This document shows positions 36,648-43,991 of a DNA stretch of 64,000 nt, one piece after another. The translations under genes were made by a program, and so were the position numbers. Each line of letters starts with the position of its first letter. The stretch's first letter is position 1. The notes below the pieces were generated by a model. The model was not told the DNA's origin. It did no database searches and saw only the letters and a list, made by a program, of their open reading frames with translations. The DNA is from JBBDWJ01 sp963824095 (lineage in GTDB: Bacteria > Acidobacteriota > Terriglobia > Bryobacterales > UBA6623): the NCBI GenBank assembly GCA_963824095.1, contig CAWGNS010000009.1:186001-250000 (forward strand), read 5' to 3'.

Positions 36648-37232
36648 GCCGGCGTCGGACGAGCTCATGCGGCTGTGCTCGAGCGATGCTTCGAGGGTTC
36701 CGCGCAGGTCTTCGAGCGAGGGCGTGACGGCGCCGACCACCTTCGCCTCGTCGTCCCAGCAGCGCAGCCGCACGGCGTCGCGCCAGTGAGGATTCTGCTC
36801 GAACTCGGCGGTCTCGGCCGGCGTCATCGGGCCGCCCTGCAACGCCAGGCTGACGCGTGAGGATTCGCTCAAGCGCTCCAGGTAGCCGGCGTTGACCGCG
36901 CACAGGTAGCGCTTGGCGGCGACGTGCAAACGAACCGGCTCGACGACCGCGGCCGGGGCGTGCTCGGCAAGCCATTCGGCGCCAAGCCGCTCGTGAACGT
37001 CGTCGATGCCTTGGTCGGGCGCCTCGTCGGGCAGGTCGTGGAGCAGGTGCCCGATATCGTGCAGCAGCGCCGCGGCGACAAGCGTATCGGGGGCGTTGGC
37101 GGCCTGCGCCAGCGCGGCGCATTGCAGGGCATGCTCGAGCTGGGTGACGGCTTCGCCGCCGTACTCGGAAGCGCCGCGCTTAGCGAACAGTTGGAGAATC
37201 GTGGCTACGGTCGCCGTCGAATCGGATGTCAT
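36552..37232 (-). CDS. HD-domain oxygenase of phosphonate operons, PhnZ-like
   Basis: 226 residues as read. The di-iron HD oxygenase residues of PhnZ are all here: SEYGGEAVTQLEH (Tyr24, Glu27, His34), LLHDIGHLLHD (His58, Asp59, His62), His80 and His103. PhnZ cleaves the C-P bond of 2-amino-1-hydroxyethylphosphonate using O2. The operon-associated relatives (TIGR03276) are close to it, but their substrate is less certain. The last 35 residues (MSSSDAGMGAAK onward) overlap the FAD oxidase gene in another frame and look unnatural. The real end is probably near 36650, obscured by the frameshift noted there. The start overlaps the transporter gene by 53 bp. Confidence 0.8.
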   Translation of the reverse strand: MTSDSTATVATILQLFAKRGASEYGGEAVTQLEHALQCAALAQAANAPDTLVAAALLHDIGHLLHDLPDEAPDQGIDDVHERLGAEWLAEHAPAAVVEPVRLHVAAKRYLCAVNAGYLERLSESSRVSLALQGGPMTPAETAEFEQNPHWRDAVRLRCWDDEAKVVGAVTPSLEDLRGTLEASLEHSRMSSSDAGMGAAKTPPSMSPLSGPESWDSPTPGRRRNAA

Positions 37233-38499
37233 GTTTCCGCCTCAAAAAATAAACCGCGCTGGCCGCCACGCCGATGGCGCCGGTGACCGATAGCGCGTAG
37301 CTCACGTGCCGGAAGTAGTCCAACCGCGTGGCGTTCGCCTCAAACAGGTCTTTGAAGAGCTGCACGCCGAGGCTGCCGCCGTAGCCGACCGCGTCCGCCA
37401 GATAGATGCAGAAGACAGCGGTTCCGGCCGCGCCGGTGGATGCCCAGAGGCGGTCGAACAAAACGGCATTATACGGGATATAGATGAGGTAGGCGCCGAG
37501 ACCGGCCAGGGTCAGCCAGGCCATTCCGGAGATCGAGCCTGCGTCGAGCAGGGCGGTGGTGGCGCCGACGACGAGCGCGCCGGCGAACATGAAGGCGAAG
37601 GTGATGGCCAGCGCGCGGCGGCTGTCGCGCACCCAGCGCAGCGCGCCCAGCCCGCACAGAACGGCGACGGCGGTAGGCAGCTCCATGCGCGTGAAGGCGC
37701 CCGAGACGTCATTATAGCCGAGCTGGCCGAGCATTTCGATGCCGTAGTTGTCGCGGAAATCGCGGAAGGCGGTGGTCACCAGGTAGACGCCCAGCAGCAC
37801 GACGAGTCCGGCGGCGTATTCGAGGAAGAAGCGGCGGCGCAGCTTGCCGTTCATGGGATCGCGGCGGGCGCGCTCGGCTTCGTCGTCGGCGTCGGGGGCG
37901 GGCAGCAGGTGCAGCAGCGAGACGGCGACGAGGAAGGGCGCCAGGAAGAGCGCGCCGGTGGCGGCGGGCATCCAGATTTCTTGCAGGCCGTGGTCCATCA
38001 GGCCGCGGCCGACGTCTTTGACGACGCCGCTGGAGATGATGAACGAGCTGCACAGCGCGGCCAGCAGCATGTCGGAGGAGCGGCGGCCTTCGAGGTAGCG
38101 CACGATGTGCCCCCAGATCATGCCGAGCGCGAGGCCATCGATCAACATGGCGGCGGGCTTGAAGGCGCCGGGCAGCAGCGCGAATCCGACCAGGGCCAAC
38201 TGCGCGACGGCGATGAGGCCGACGAGCATCCAGGCGAGGCGGGAGCGCGGAGTTTCCGAGCAGATTTTCACGCCGAGGTATTTCGAGGCGGCGTAGCCGA
38301 TGACCTGGCTCAGGACGAAGACGGTTTTGGTTTCCAGGCCGGGGATCACGCTGGGCAGGCCGGCGTATTCGGCGGCGAGGAACGGCTTGCGGTAGGCGTA
38401 AGCGCAGAAGTAGGCGGCGAAGCCGGCGGCGGCGGCGTGGAACTCGAGCTGCCACGCGGCGCGGTAGCGCAGACCGGTAGTGAGCGTGGCTTCGGACAA
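37180..38499 (-). CDS. MFS-like transporter (DUF5690-type) of the phosphonate operon
   Basis: 439 residues with about twelve membrane helices. The N-terminus (AYFCAYAYRKPFLAAEYAG) and SQVIGYAASKYLGVKICSE match the major facilitator superfamily, in the group named DUF5690. It is the first gene of the operon, and its end overlaps the HD oxygenase start by 53 bp, so they are surely co-expressed. By position it probably imports an organophosphonate such as 2-aminoethylphosphonate, which would replace the usual ABC transporter. This is inference: the family has no proven substrate that I know of. Confidence 0.78.
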   Translation of the reverse strand: MSEATLTTGLRYRAAWQLEFHAAAAGFAAYFCAYAYRKPFLAAEYAGLPSVIPGLETKTVFVLSQVIGYAASKYLGVKICSETPRSRLAWMLVGLIAVAQLALVGFALLPGAFKPAAMLIDGLALGMIWGHIVRYLEGRRSSDMLLAALCSSFIISSGVVKDVGRGLMDHGLQEIWMPAATGALFLAPFLVAVSLLHLLPAPDADDEAERARRDPMNGKLRRRFFLEYAAGLVVLLGVYLVTTAFRDFRDNYGIEMLGQLGYNDVSGAFTRMELPTAVAVLCGLGALRWVRDSRRALAITFAFMFAGALVVGATTALLDAGSISGMAWLTLAGLGAYLIYIPYNAVLFDRLWASTGAAGTAVFCIYLADAVGYGGSLGVQLFKDLFEANATRLDYFRHVSYALSVTGAIGVAASAVYFLRRKHDIRFDGDRSHDSPTVR

Positions 38500-39205
38500 G
38501 GCTTCTTTTATAACGGATGGGGACCCGGCTTTGGTGGCATTTCAGTTACGGGAAGGGTGAGTGGGTGTTGGGGGCTACCAGGCGGCGCGTGTGGGCGTGA
38601 GGGTTTTCGTTTCGGGGAATCGGCAGTGGTGGTTTGGACCGGGTTGCCGGGCAGTTTTGCCGTCGCCGACGCCTTCATCATGCCGAGCCGGTTTCTCAGT
38701 GAGCTCTACCACCGCTCGCAGGGGGTCGATTCGACGCCGCTGCCGATGCCGGTGTGGCCCTACGACGTCGTGGCCGCGCGCCGAGAGCCGGCATTCTTCA
38801 CCTCCGTCAGTCCTTCGATCAAGAAGGGCTGTGTTTTTCCTGAGGCTGGTAGAAGTGTGCGGCCGAGCGTCAGACTCGCGTTCCCGGGCGGGGCACGGTT
38901 TGCGTTACCGGGCGACATGACCCACCGCGTCGACGCGTACCAGCGGGAATCCAGTCCCTAGTGTCGAACTCTTCCACGTTTGCATAGCGAAAGTCCACAG
39001 TGGTTGCCGCAGACTTTTCGGCCGCCTGGCTGCTGGTATCGGCGCCGTGGTTGCGGTCGTTGCCCGGTGCGGCGTCCATAGCCTTGTTGTCTCAGTCGTG
39101 TGGGCGAGCTACGGCGTGGGGTGGGGAGAAGCTTCGCTGCGTGGGTTGCGCAGGGCGATGGTGGTGGATGCTGAATTGCTAGTGTTTCCCTGGGAGGGTA
39201 GATCG
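38500..39205. other. 706-bp interval with a glycosyltransferase remnant
   Basis: Apart from the remnant at 38632-38850 nothing gene-like is seen. It should contain the promoter of the phosphonate operon near 38500-38620, but no clear hexamers were found. Confidence 0.4.
38632..38850 (+). pseudogene. Glycosyltransferase group 1 fragment
   Basis: About 70 codons read VADAFIMPSRFLSELYHR, DSTPLPMPVWPYDVVAARR, then EPAFFTSVSPSIKKG. This matches the middle of group 1 (GT-B) glycosyltransferases, where the acceptor-domain linker is followed by a VNPxxxKG-like motif. Sequence on both sides does not continue the fold. It is a relic with no start and no donor-binding domain. Confidence 0.45.
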
Positions 39206-39343
39206 ATGTTCGAAGCCTTGGAACACGATAAGACCCCCGAGGAAAAGAAGCTTCTGAGCCTCGAGGTCATCGTGGCTGTGATCGCCTGCGCGTTAATCGG
39301 TGGGACGGTGTTCTGGTTCTTCAGCGCGCTTGGCGAGTACTGA
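39206..39343 (+). CDS. Small single-span membrane protein (45 aa)
   Basis: Short, but well supported: GGGAGGG lies eight bases before the ATG. The product has a charged N-terminus (MFEALEHDKTPEEKKL), one membrane helix (EVIVAVIACALIGGTVFWFF), and a short tail. This is a typical small transmembrane subunit or regulator. No family was recognised. The next genes downstream encode other small exported proteins. Confidence 0.6.
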   Translation: MFEALEHDKTPEEKKLLSLEVIVAVIACALIGGTVFWFFSALGEY

Positions 39344-39700
39344 GACGCGCGACGGACCGAATGCCGCCGTTCGCACTGCGCCCCGGCCGGCAGCGGCGGG
39401 AACGCGCTTGGGCTGCCGAGGGGATTGCCTGGCTCGACTCAGCCCCCTGGCCCGCCGTTCCGACGGCGGAATCCCCGCGCCAGGGACGCGAGGTGCGCAC
39501 AATGAGCTGTAAATTCCGTGACTGGCCGAAGGGCTGGTACGCGATGCGGCTCATCGACTGCGAGACCCAGACCGGCACCGTTCCCACCCCCCGAAGTGTT
39601 GCCCTCCCTACCGGGTGAGCCGGTAGACGCACCGCGCCTCACCTGCATTCCTGGTGTCCATGAGACGGCCGCATCCGCGCGGCTGCCGGAGGAGGGATCC
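39344..39700. other. 357-bp interval with one possible small ORF
   Basis: A 38-codon ORF (39502-39618) is the only candidate; see its entry. No repeat or clear promoter was seen. Confidence 0.35.
39502..39618 (+). CDS. Possible 38-aa Cys-containing peptide
   Basis: The ATG has GAGGTG about seven bases upstream, and the product starts MSCKFRDWPKGWYAMRLIDC. Near its end a six-C run could hide a frameshift; one base fewer would give a tail with KCCPPY, making a Cys4 metal site. Without relatives this remains a weak call. Confidence 0.3.
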   Translation: MSCKFRDWPKGWYAMRLIDCETQTGTVPTPRSVALPTG

Positions 39701-40222
39701 ATGAGCCTGTTCAAGACTGCCGCGTTGCTGGGCCTGGCATACGCGTTGTCGGCTGCCCCCGCCCTGGGGCACGGCTGGTTTCATCACAGCAGCGGCCACC
39801 ATGGCTGCGACGATGGTTGGGGGTACGGCTGCGACGGCTGCGGACCATGGGCGCGCACGGCACCGGGTTTGCAAGCCGCTCCCGCAGCCCGGAGATTTCC
39901 TCCCGAACAAAATGCAACAGAGCCAGAAACCCTGGAAACCCTGGAGGGCAAGATTGCCGAAGTGATCTATCTGCCGGGAGTCGATCCGTCGGCGGGTATT
40001 GTGGAGGTTCGCGTTGCGGCCGGTGAAGAAACGGTGCTCGCGCGGCTGGCTCCGGTCGGTTTCCTCGAGCAGCACAAGATTTCGCTGAAGGAAGGGGAGA
40101 GCATTTCGCTGCGGGGCTACCGCGTTCGCACCGGCGAAGACGACATGCTGGTAGTGACCGAGATCCGCGCCGAGGGGCGGACTCTGATGCTACGCCGGCC
40201 TTGCGGCCGGAGTGTTTGGTAA
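39701..40222 (+). CDS. Exported His/Cys-rich protein of unknown function
   Basis: 173 residues. GGAGGAGGG lies five bases before the ATG. A signal peptide (ALLGLAYALSAAPALG) is followed by a metal-binding-like stretch HGWFHHSSGHHGCDDGWG with YGCDGCGPW, then a linker and a C-terminal small beta domain (GKIAEVIYLPGVDPSAGI ... GESISLRGYRVR) that resembles an OB-fold. Copper, zinc or nickel binding in the periplasm is plausible from the His/Cys cluster. I know of no named family. Confidence 0.65.
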   Translation: MSLFKTAALLGLAYALSAAPALGHGWFHHSSGHHGCDDGWGYGCDGCGPWARTAPGLQAAPAARRFPPEQNATEPETLETLEGKIAEVIYLPGVDPSAGIVEVRVAAGEETVLARLAPVGFLEQHKISLKEGESISLRGYRVRTGEDDMLVVTEIRAEGRTLMLRRPCGRSVW

Positions 40223-40233
40223 GGGCGCGAGCC

Positions 40234-40614
40234 ATGAGACCGAAATATACGATCGACACTGAAGACGACCGGCTGCGGATGCAATGCGAGCACGATTGCT
40301 GGCTTCGCGATGTGCAGCGTTGGAGTAGCGAGTGGCTGACGGCTTGCCGCACGCTGGGGCGCGATCCTCTGCTTGAACTTCCCGGGACGGGTTTACCACC
40401 GCGGGTCTTCGATGCTCATCGGCGGCGGATTGTGTGCCATAGGAAAGCGATTGCCGGCGAGAGCGCCCCGGGGGTGCGCCGCGGATCGGCGCCGCCCAAA
40501 CCGGATGACTGGCTGGAGACACACCATCGCGAGCGGTTGCTGCACGAGCGGCTTCGCAGGGAGCATGAAGGGCTGTTGAACACGCTGTTGCAGGGCAGGG
40601 CGATGGTCTACTGA
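40234..40614 (+). CDS. Small hypothetical protein (126 aa)
   Basis: Starts 11 bp after the stop of the His-rich protein gene, so probably the same transcript. The product is charged and helical, with RPKYTIDTEDDRLRMQCEHD at the N-terminus and HHRERLLHERLRREHEGLL near the end. No signal, no membrane helix, no known motif. The call rests on ORF length, start position and context; no strong ribosome site is seen. Confidence 0.45.
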   Translation: MRPKYTIDTEDDRLRMQCEHDCWLRDVQRWSSEWLTACRTLGRDPLLELPGTGLPPRVFDAHRRRIVCHRKAIAGESAPGVRRGSAPPKPDDWLETHHRERLLHERLRREHEGLLNTLLQGRAMVY

Positions 40615-40823
40615 GGCGGAGTGTCTCCAGCGGCTGCGGAAGAACTCTTTCGTGCTCGACCCCTTTCAGGTCCGGCGGTGGCGCCCCTCGGAAGCGTTAC
40701 CGCGTTTCGCGCACTGCGAATCCTGTAAACGACGGAAAATATGCGGCGCGAAACACCCTCACTGTCCCTGTCGATCTGGAAATCCGCTGGTAAAATGGAA
40801 AAGTTGGGGGAAAGGGCCGCTTA

Positions 40824-42971
40824 ATGATGGGCAGCAGATTGGTCTGGCCGCTGTTTGTCGTCCTCGTTCTGGATTGCGCGTGCGGGCAGCGCGGGGTACA
40901 AACTCCGTCACCCGCTAACGCGCAAGGTAGTGCGCCGACGTTCCGGCACGGGGTGGGGCAGGAGTCCTACACGCTGGTTGGCCGCGAGCCGTCGCAGGGC
41001 GGTTCCACAACCATCCCGACGCTTTTGGTTCCCATCACGCTCGCTTTGGAAGCGAATAAGACGGCGGACGGGCCGCTTCTGCTGGACGCGGCCGCGGACG
41101 TTCCGAAGGTGCTTGGCTCGCCAGTGTTTGCGCCGTTTGCTTTTCCGACTGGCGGCGAGACACAGTATGCCGACGCCTTGCTGCGCTCGACGTTTCCCGA
41201 TGCGGCCGACTGGCACACTTTGCTGGGCAAGCCCGAGTTGAAGCCGGTTCGGATCGCGGTCCCGGTCGGCTACGGCTACGTGCTCACGTCGAAAAGCAAC
41301 GGCGGGTCGCTGGCGGTGGTCGACATCGAGTTTGTGCAGCGGGAACTTTTCAAGCAGATTCCCAAGCGCGAAGGCACGCTGGTGGTCGCGGTGACCCACA
41401 ACACGACCTACTACGCGCTGGGGGACGCGACGGTGTGCTGCTCGTGGGGAACGCACGGCGTGGACTCGGCGACGGGCAACTCCTTCGTGCTGGGTTCGTA
41501 TCTGGATGGCGCCCCGGCCGTGGTGGAAGACGCCGACGTTCAGCCGCTGACGCAGCAACTGGGCGAGTTCGTCAACGACCCGCTGCACGACCCTTTGCTG
41601 CACGGGCGCAACGCGCAGGGGGCGGGAAACACGGTCCCGAGTTGGATGCGGCCGGTCACGACAATTGCCGACGTCCCGCGGGCTTGCGGGGGCAGTGGCG
41701 TGGGCTCCAACTACTTTCTTCTGGCGCCCACGAACACAAATCCGAAGAATAACATTCCCGCGTCGAGGGCTTTCGTCGTGCAGGCCGGGGGCGCCACCTA
41801 TCACTTGCAGAACGTCGCTTTGTTGCCCTGGTACACGCGCACCTTGGAGGGTTTCGGCAACAGCTACAGCTTCCCCGACGCCGCGGCGCTGGGCGGACCT
41901 TCGGAACCGTGTCCGGAACGCGGCCGGCGGGCGGGCGCGGATGCCCCCGCCGAGCCCGCGGTGGCGCCGATTGCGGCAAAGGGCGCATCGAACGGCCATC
42001 GTCTCATCGGCTATTGGGTTGGCTATGGCTCGGCGGCGTCGACCTTCCCGCTCCGCGAGGTCTCGCCGCAATGGGACGTGATTCTGGTCGCGTTCGCCAC
42101 GCCGGACCACGACGCGCCGGAAGGGACGCTGCAGTTTCACGCGCCGGAGGGCATGGAGGCGGCCGCGTTGCGTGCCGACATCGCCAATTTGCAGGGCCAG
42201 GGCAAGAAGGTCATGATCTCGCTCGGCGGCGGCGGCCAGCATTTTACGCTTGCCGACCCCAAGCGCGTGCCGAATTTCGTTTCCTCGGTGACCCGGATCG
42301 TTTCTGAATTCGGTTTCGACGGCATCGACATCGATTTCGAAAGCCCGTCGCTTTCCATCGCGCCGGGCGACACCGACTTCCGACACCCTACCACGCCCTC
42401 GATCGTAAACCTGATTTCGGCGCTGCGCCAGTTGCACGACCATTTCGGCAAGGGGTTTCAGATCAGCCTGGTGCCGGAGGGCACGCAGATTCCGGCGGGC
42501 TACCCCAGCTATGGCGGGCAGTTCGGGTCGTATCTGCCGATCACCTACGCGCTGCGCGACATCCTGGCGTTCGTCGACGTGCAGGACTACAACACGCCGC
42601 CGCTGCAAGGTCTCGATGGCGAGATTTATCAGGCGGGCACGGTGGACTATCACGCGGCGATGACCGAATTGCTGCTGCAAGGCTTCCCTGTGGGCGGCGA
42701 TCCGGCGCAGTTGTTTCCGCCGCTGCCCGCCCAGCAGGTAGCGGTCGGTTTCCTCACTCCAGACACCACGCCGGCGATTGTCAGCCAAGCGATGGAATAC
42801 CTCATTACGGGCAAGGCCCCCGCCGGGGTGAACTACCAGTTGCGCGAACCGGCGGGCTATCCGGCGATGGTCGGCGCTATGTTTTGGACGATCAACGCCG
42901 ACCGGCGCGGCGATTACAACTTTTCCAATGTCGTCGGGCCGCAGCTTCATGGGTATCGCGCGCCGCGGTGA
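40824..42971 (+). CDS. Exported GH18 (chitinase-like) protein with large N-terminal domain
   Basis: 715 residues. A signal sequence (LVWPLFVVLVLDCACGQ, possibly a lipoprotein signal) is followed by an unrecognised domain of about 370 residues (for example HNTTYYALGDATVCCSWGTH), which may bind glycan or protein. The C-terminal half is a GH18 barrel: LIGYWVGYGS, VMISLGGGGQHF and the catalytic DGIDIDFE (about 495-502, with Glu as acid), then VDVQDYN and MFWTINAD. The enzyme should cleave chitin, peptidoglycan-like or other GlcNAc-containing glycans outside the cell. No carbohydrate-binding domain of a known family was seen. Confidence 0.85.
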   Translation: MMGSRLVWPLFVVLVLDCACGQRGVQTPSPANAQGSAPTFRHGVGQESYTLVGREPSQGGSTTIPTLLVPITLALEANKTADGPLLLDAAADVPKVLGSPVFAPFAFPTGGETQYADALLRSTFPDAADWHTLLGKPELKPVRIAVPVGYGYVLTSKSNGGSLAVVDIEFVQRELFKQIPKREGTLVVAVTHNTTYYALGDATVCCSWGTHGVDSATGNSFVLGSYLDGAPAVVEDADVQPLTQQLGEFVNDPLHDPLLHGRNAQGAGNTVPSWMRPVTTIADVPRACGGSGVGSNYFLLAPTNTNPKNNIPASRAFVVQAGGATYHLQNVALLPWYTRTLEGFGNSYSFPDAAALGGPSEPCPERGRRAGADAPAEPAVAPIAAKGASNGHRLIGYWVGYGSAASTFPLREVSPQWDVILVAFATPDHDAPEGTLQFHAPEGMEAAALRADIANLQGQGKKVMISLGGGGQHFTLADPKRVPNFVSSVTRIVSEFGFDGIDIDFESPSLSIAPGDTDFRHPTTPSIVNLISALRQLHDHFGKGFQISLVPEGTQIPAGYPSYGGQFGSYLPITYALRDILAFVDVQDYNTPPLQGLDGEIYQAGTVDYHAAMTELLLQGFPVGGDPAQLFPPLPAQQVAVGFLTPDTTPAIVSQAMEYLITGKAPAGVNYQLREPAGYPAMVGAMFWTINADRRGDYNFSNVVGPQLHGYRAPR

Positions 42972-43075
42972 TGCTGCCGCCGGTCTTGTGGATACCCACG
43001 CCGCCTCCGAGCCTGTCATGCTATCTCGATGGGCTGGTGCTTTGGCCGGTTGCGTTACGCAAAGGAGAACGTAGG

Positions 43076-43726
43076 ATGCGCTCAAGCCGGTTGATATTGT
43101 TTACCTTGGCAATCTGGACGGCGATGCCGGGCCTTTACGCTCAAGGCCGGGATGGAAACCTGCAGGATCTGGTTGGCGCTCGCAGCCGTGACGGCGAGAA
43201 AGAGATGCGGCGCCGCGGGTATCGCCTGGCGCGGGTCGACAAGTCGCGGCACGACAACTACCAATACTATTCACGCCGCCGCGAGTGCGTCGAGGTGGAA
43301 ATCGATAACGGCCGCTACCGCTCAATTCGGGGAACTTCGATGAGCGACTGCGACGAGCGGCGCGGAGATCGCGATGCGGTGCGGGTGGACTACCCGCGCG
43401 TTCGCGTGGATACGGCGGGGCGAGGCGACTACTCCGCCCCGGGTTTTAACTCCGCCAGAATCGATCGCGGGTACGTCGACACCGGCTCAGATCGCGTGAT
43501 GGTTGGGCTTGGTGGGAAAGACGACTTCCGGGTCCTGTTCTACGGAACCGTCACGAGACGAGTGGGCGACCGCGAGTATGAAATCGACATCAACGATTCC
43601 AGCGAGGGCCCGGCAAGCGGGCGCGGGCGTTTCCGGTTCAACCCCGACCGCAATGAAGTCGAGATGATCGACATCCAAGGCCGAATGGGCAGGGGGCAAT
43701 TCACCGGCCGGTTTAATCGGAAATGA
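43076..43726 (+). CDS. Exported basic protein of unknown function
   Basis: 216 residues. AAAGGAG lies seven bases before the ATG. Signal peptide MRSSRLILFTLAIWTAMPGLYAQ. The mature part is rich in Arg, Asp and Tyr (RGYRLARVDKSRHDNYQYYS), followed by a beta-rich segment with VMVGLGGKDDFRVLFYG and FRFNPDRNEVEMIDIQGR. No known family. It lies 104 bp after the GH18 gene, so a shared transcript is possible. Confidence 0.6.
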   Translation: MRSSRLILFTLAIWTAMPGLYAQGRDGNLQDLVGARSRDGEKEMRRRGYRLARVDKSRHDNYQYYSRRRECVEVEIDNGRYRSIRGTSMSDCDERRGDRDAVRVDYPRVRVDTAGRGDYSAPGFNSARIDRGYVDTGSDRVMVGLGGKDDFRVLFYGTVTRRVGDREYEIDINDSSEGPASGRGRFRFNPDRNEVEMIDIQGRMGRGQFTGRFNRK

Positions 43727-43807
43727 CGGGGTGGCGCCGGGGCCTCGCTGCCTCGGTTCAAGAACACCCGACTGTCTACCCGCCACAATTCCCCGGGGGG
43801 ATCGTTC

Positions 43808-43991
43808 CTAGCCCGCTTCTCGCACACAGAATCGGCTGCGAGGCGGGATAAGGCCGGGTCTACTTCGTTGCGCTTGCTTGCCGTGCTCAACGTACTGCCC
43901 AAGTACGCCTCCGCGCGCCAAGCGGCGCGGCCTCGTATCCACGGCCTTCTCCCGCCTCTCGCTCCGATTCTGTGTGAGAGAAGCGGGCTAG
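43808..43991. repeat. 184-bp inverted-repeat element, family 4
   Basis: The left arm 43808-43856 begins CTAGCCCGCTTCTC and the right arm 43942-43991 ends GAGAAGCGGGCTAG. The arms are about 49 bp and nearly identical inverted copies, with an 85-bp spacer. The outer end supplies the stop codon (43988-43990) of the minus-strand GGDEF gene. Only one copy was found in this window. Confidence 0.8.

Noticed and set aside
37306..38961. 551-codon plus-strand ORF opposite the transporter gene
   Set aside because: Shadow of the membrane protein gene; only its last part (38632-38850) looks like real, decayed coding sequence.
40908..43085. 725-codon minus-strand ORF opposite the GH18 gene
   Set aside because: Arg/His-rich with no motif; the plus strand carries the GH18 active site and a signal sequence.
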